In this document: positions 5,891 through 6,546 of the stretch, in pieces | Layout: each line of letters opens with the position of its first letter | How positions within the stretch are numbered: position 1 is the stretch's first letter | Assembly: GCA_021847165.1 (NCBI GenBank) | Contig: JAJZUH010000114.1 | Span: 1 to 6,546, forward strand | Origin: Pseudomonadota bacterium | Lineage (GTDB): Bacteria > Pseudomonadota > Gammaproteobacteria > Burkholderiales > Gallionellaceae | Reading direction: 5' to 3' | DNA: 6,546 bases | The notes under the pieces: model-generated | Database searches by the model: none | Seen by the model: only the letters and a program-made list of their open reading frames with translations | What the model was told of the DNA's origin: nothing | Program-made: the position numbers and the translations under genes

Positions 5891-6546
5891 TCAAGTTGCC
5901 TGTGCGATCCGCTGCGTCGCCATGTCCAGCGCGACTGCCTCGGCCACTTCGATGCCGTCCACCGCGGCAGACAATATCCCGCCTGCATAGCCCGCGCCTT
6001 CGCCGGCCGGATACAAGCCCCTGATATTGACGCTCTGGAAATCCTCGCCGCGCTTGATGCGCACCGGGGAGGAGGTGCGCGTCTCCACGCCGGTCAGTAC
6101 TGCATCATCCATGGCAAAGCCGTGGATCTGTTGCTCGAATGCAGGCAGCGCCTCGCGGATGGCGGCGATGGCGTAATCGGGCAGCGCGGTGGAAAGGTCG
6201 GTCGGCGTCACGCCGGGGGTATACGACGGCAGCACTTCGCCGAGATGTGTCGAAGGTCGCCCGGCAAGGAAATCGCCGACGCGCTGTGCCGGCGCATTGT
6301 AGTTCCTGCCGCCCAGTTCGAACGCACGCGCCTCCCACTTGCGCTGGAATTCCACGCCGGCGAGCACGTCGCCGGGGTAATCCTGCGGTGTAATGCCGAC
6401 CACGATGCCGCTGTTGGCATTGCGCTCGTTGCGCGAATACTGGCTCATGCCGTTGGTCACCACGCGGCCTTCCTCGGAGGTCGCTGCCACCACGGTGCCG
6501 CCCGGGCACATGCAGAAGCTGTAGACCGAGCGGCCGTTGCCGGCAT
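5891..6546 (-). CDS. FAD-dependent dehydrogenase, COG2509-like, C-terminal part (5' end outside window)
   Basis: The open frame continues without a start to the window edge, giving about 217 C-terminal residues of what is usually a protein of about 500 or more. Visible landmarks are GNGRSVYSFCMCPGG near the edge, TNGMSQYSRNERNANSG, and the FAD-binding tail GLYPAGEGAGYAGGILSAA followed by DGIEVAEAVA. These match my recollection of the uncharacterised NAD/FAD-utilising dehydrogenases of COG2509, a soluble flavoprotein family whose substrate is not known. The internal ATG at 6511 (MCPGG) is not the real start, because conserved family sequence precedes it in frame. The stop codon is immediately followed by an ATG of the DUF481 frame, so the two genes are probably one transcript. 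Confidence 0.9.
   Translation of the reverse strand, partial: AGNGRSVYSFCMCPGGTVVAATSEEGRVVTNGMSQYSRNERNANSGIVVGITPQDYPGDVLAGVEFQRKWEARAFELGGRNYNAPAQRVGDFLAGRPSTHLGEVLPSYTPGVTPTDLSTALPDYAIAAIREALPAFEQQIHGFAMDDAVLTGVETRTSSPVRIKRGEDFQSVNIRGLYPAGEGAGYAGGILSAAVDGIEVAEAVALDMATQRIAQAT

Overview
The window looks like an ordinary chromosomal segment of a Gram-negative proteobacterium. A c-type cytochrome, periplasmic and outer-membrane proteins with signal peptides, and a multidomain c-di-GMP enzyme all point that way. The base composition is moderately GC-rich. Dihaem cytochrome, Hsp33 and the large sensory GGDEF-EAL protein together resemble betaproteobacteria such as Nitrosomonadales/Gallionellales, but that assignment is an inference and not proven by any marker here. 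I saw no rRNA, convincing tRNA, CRISPR array, insertion sequence or phage gene.

Plus strand, left side: the last 37 codons of a c-type cytochrome carrying a CNACH haem site end at 115. A near-perfect rho-independent terminator follows (136-167). Next is hslO (Hsp33, 204-1088), the redox-activated holdase chaperone, with all four zinc cysteines present. It runs convergently into the next block with a 28-nt gap.

Minus strand, rest of the window (read right to left): the C-terminal third or so of a COG2509-type FAD-dependent dehydrogenase (6546-5891) is followed immediately by a DUF481 outer-membrane beta-barrel protein (5839-5039). Then comes about 310 nt without a secure gene, holding a candidate promoter, an inverted repeat and one doubtful small ORF. 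After it lies a tight two-gene unit: a PhnD-type periplasmic binding protein (4725-3862) and, only 6 nt later, a 912-residue membrane-anchored GAF-PAS-GGDEF-EAL protein (3855-1117).

The most interesting element is this last pair. The binding protein has no ABC permease or ATPase gene beside it. Its immediate partner is an inner-membrane c-di-GMP enzyme with its own periplasmic domain. The simplest reading is a ligand-sensing module in which the PhnD-like protein reports a small periplasmic ligand, perhaps an oxyanion or phosphonate-like compound, to the c-di-GMP enzyme. That would be analogous in logic to NspS-MbaA of Vibrio cholerae, though with an unrelated type of binding protein. Both catalytic domains of the enzyme keep their signature residues, so it could make and degrade c-di-GMP.
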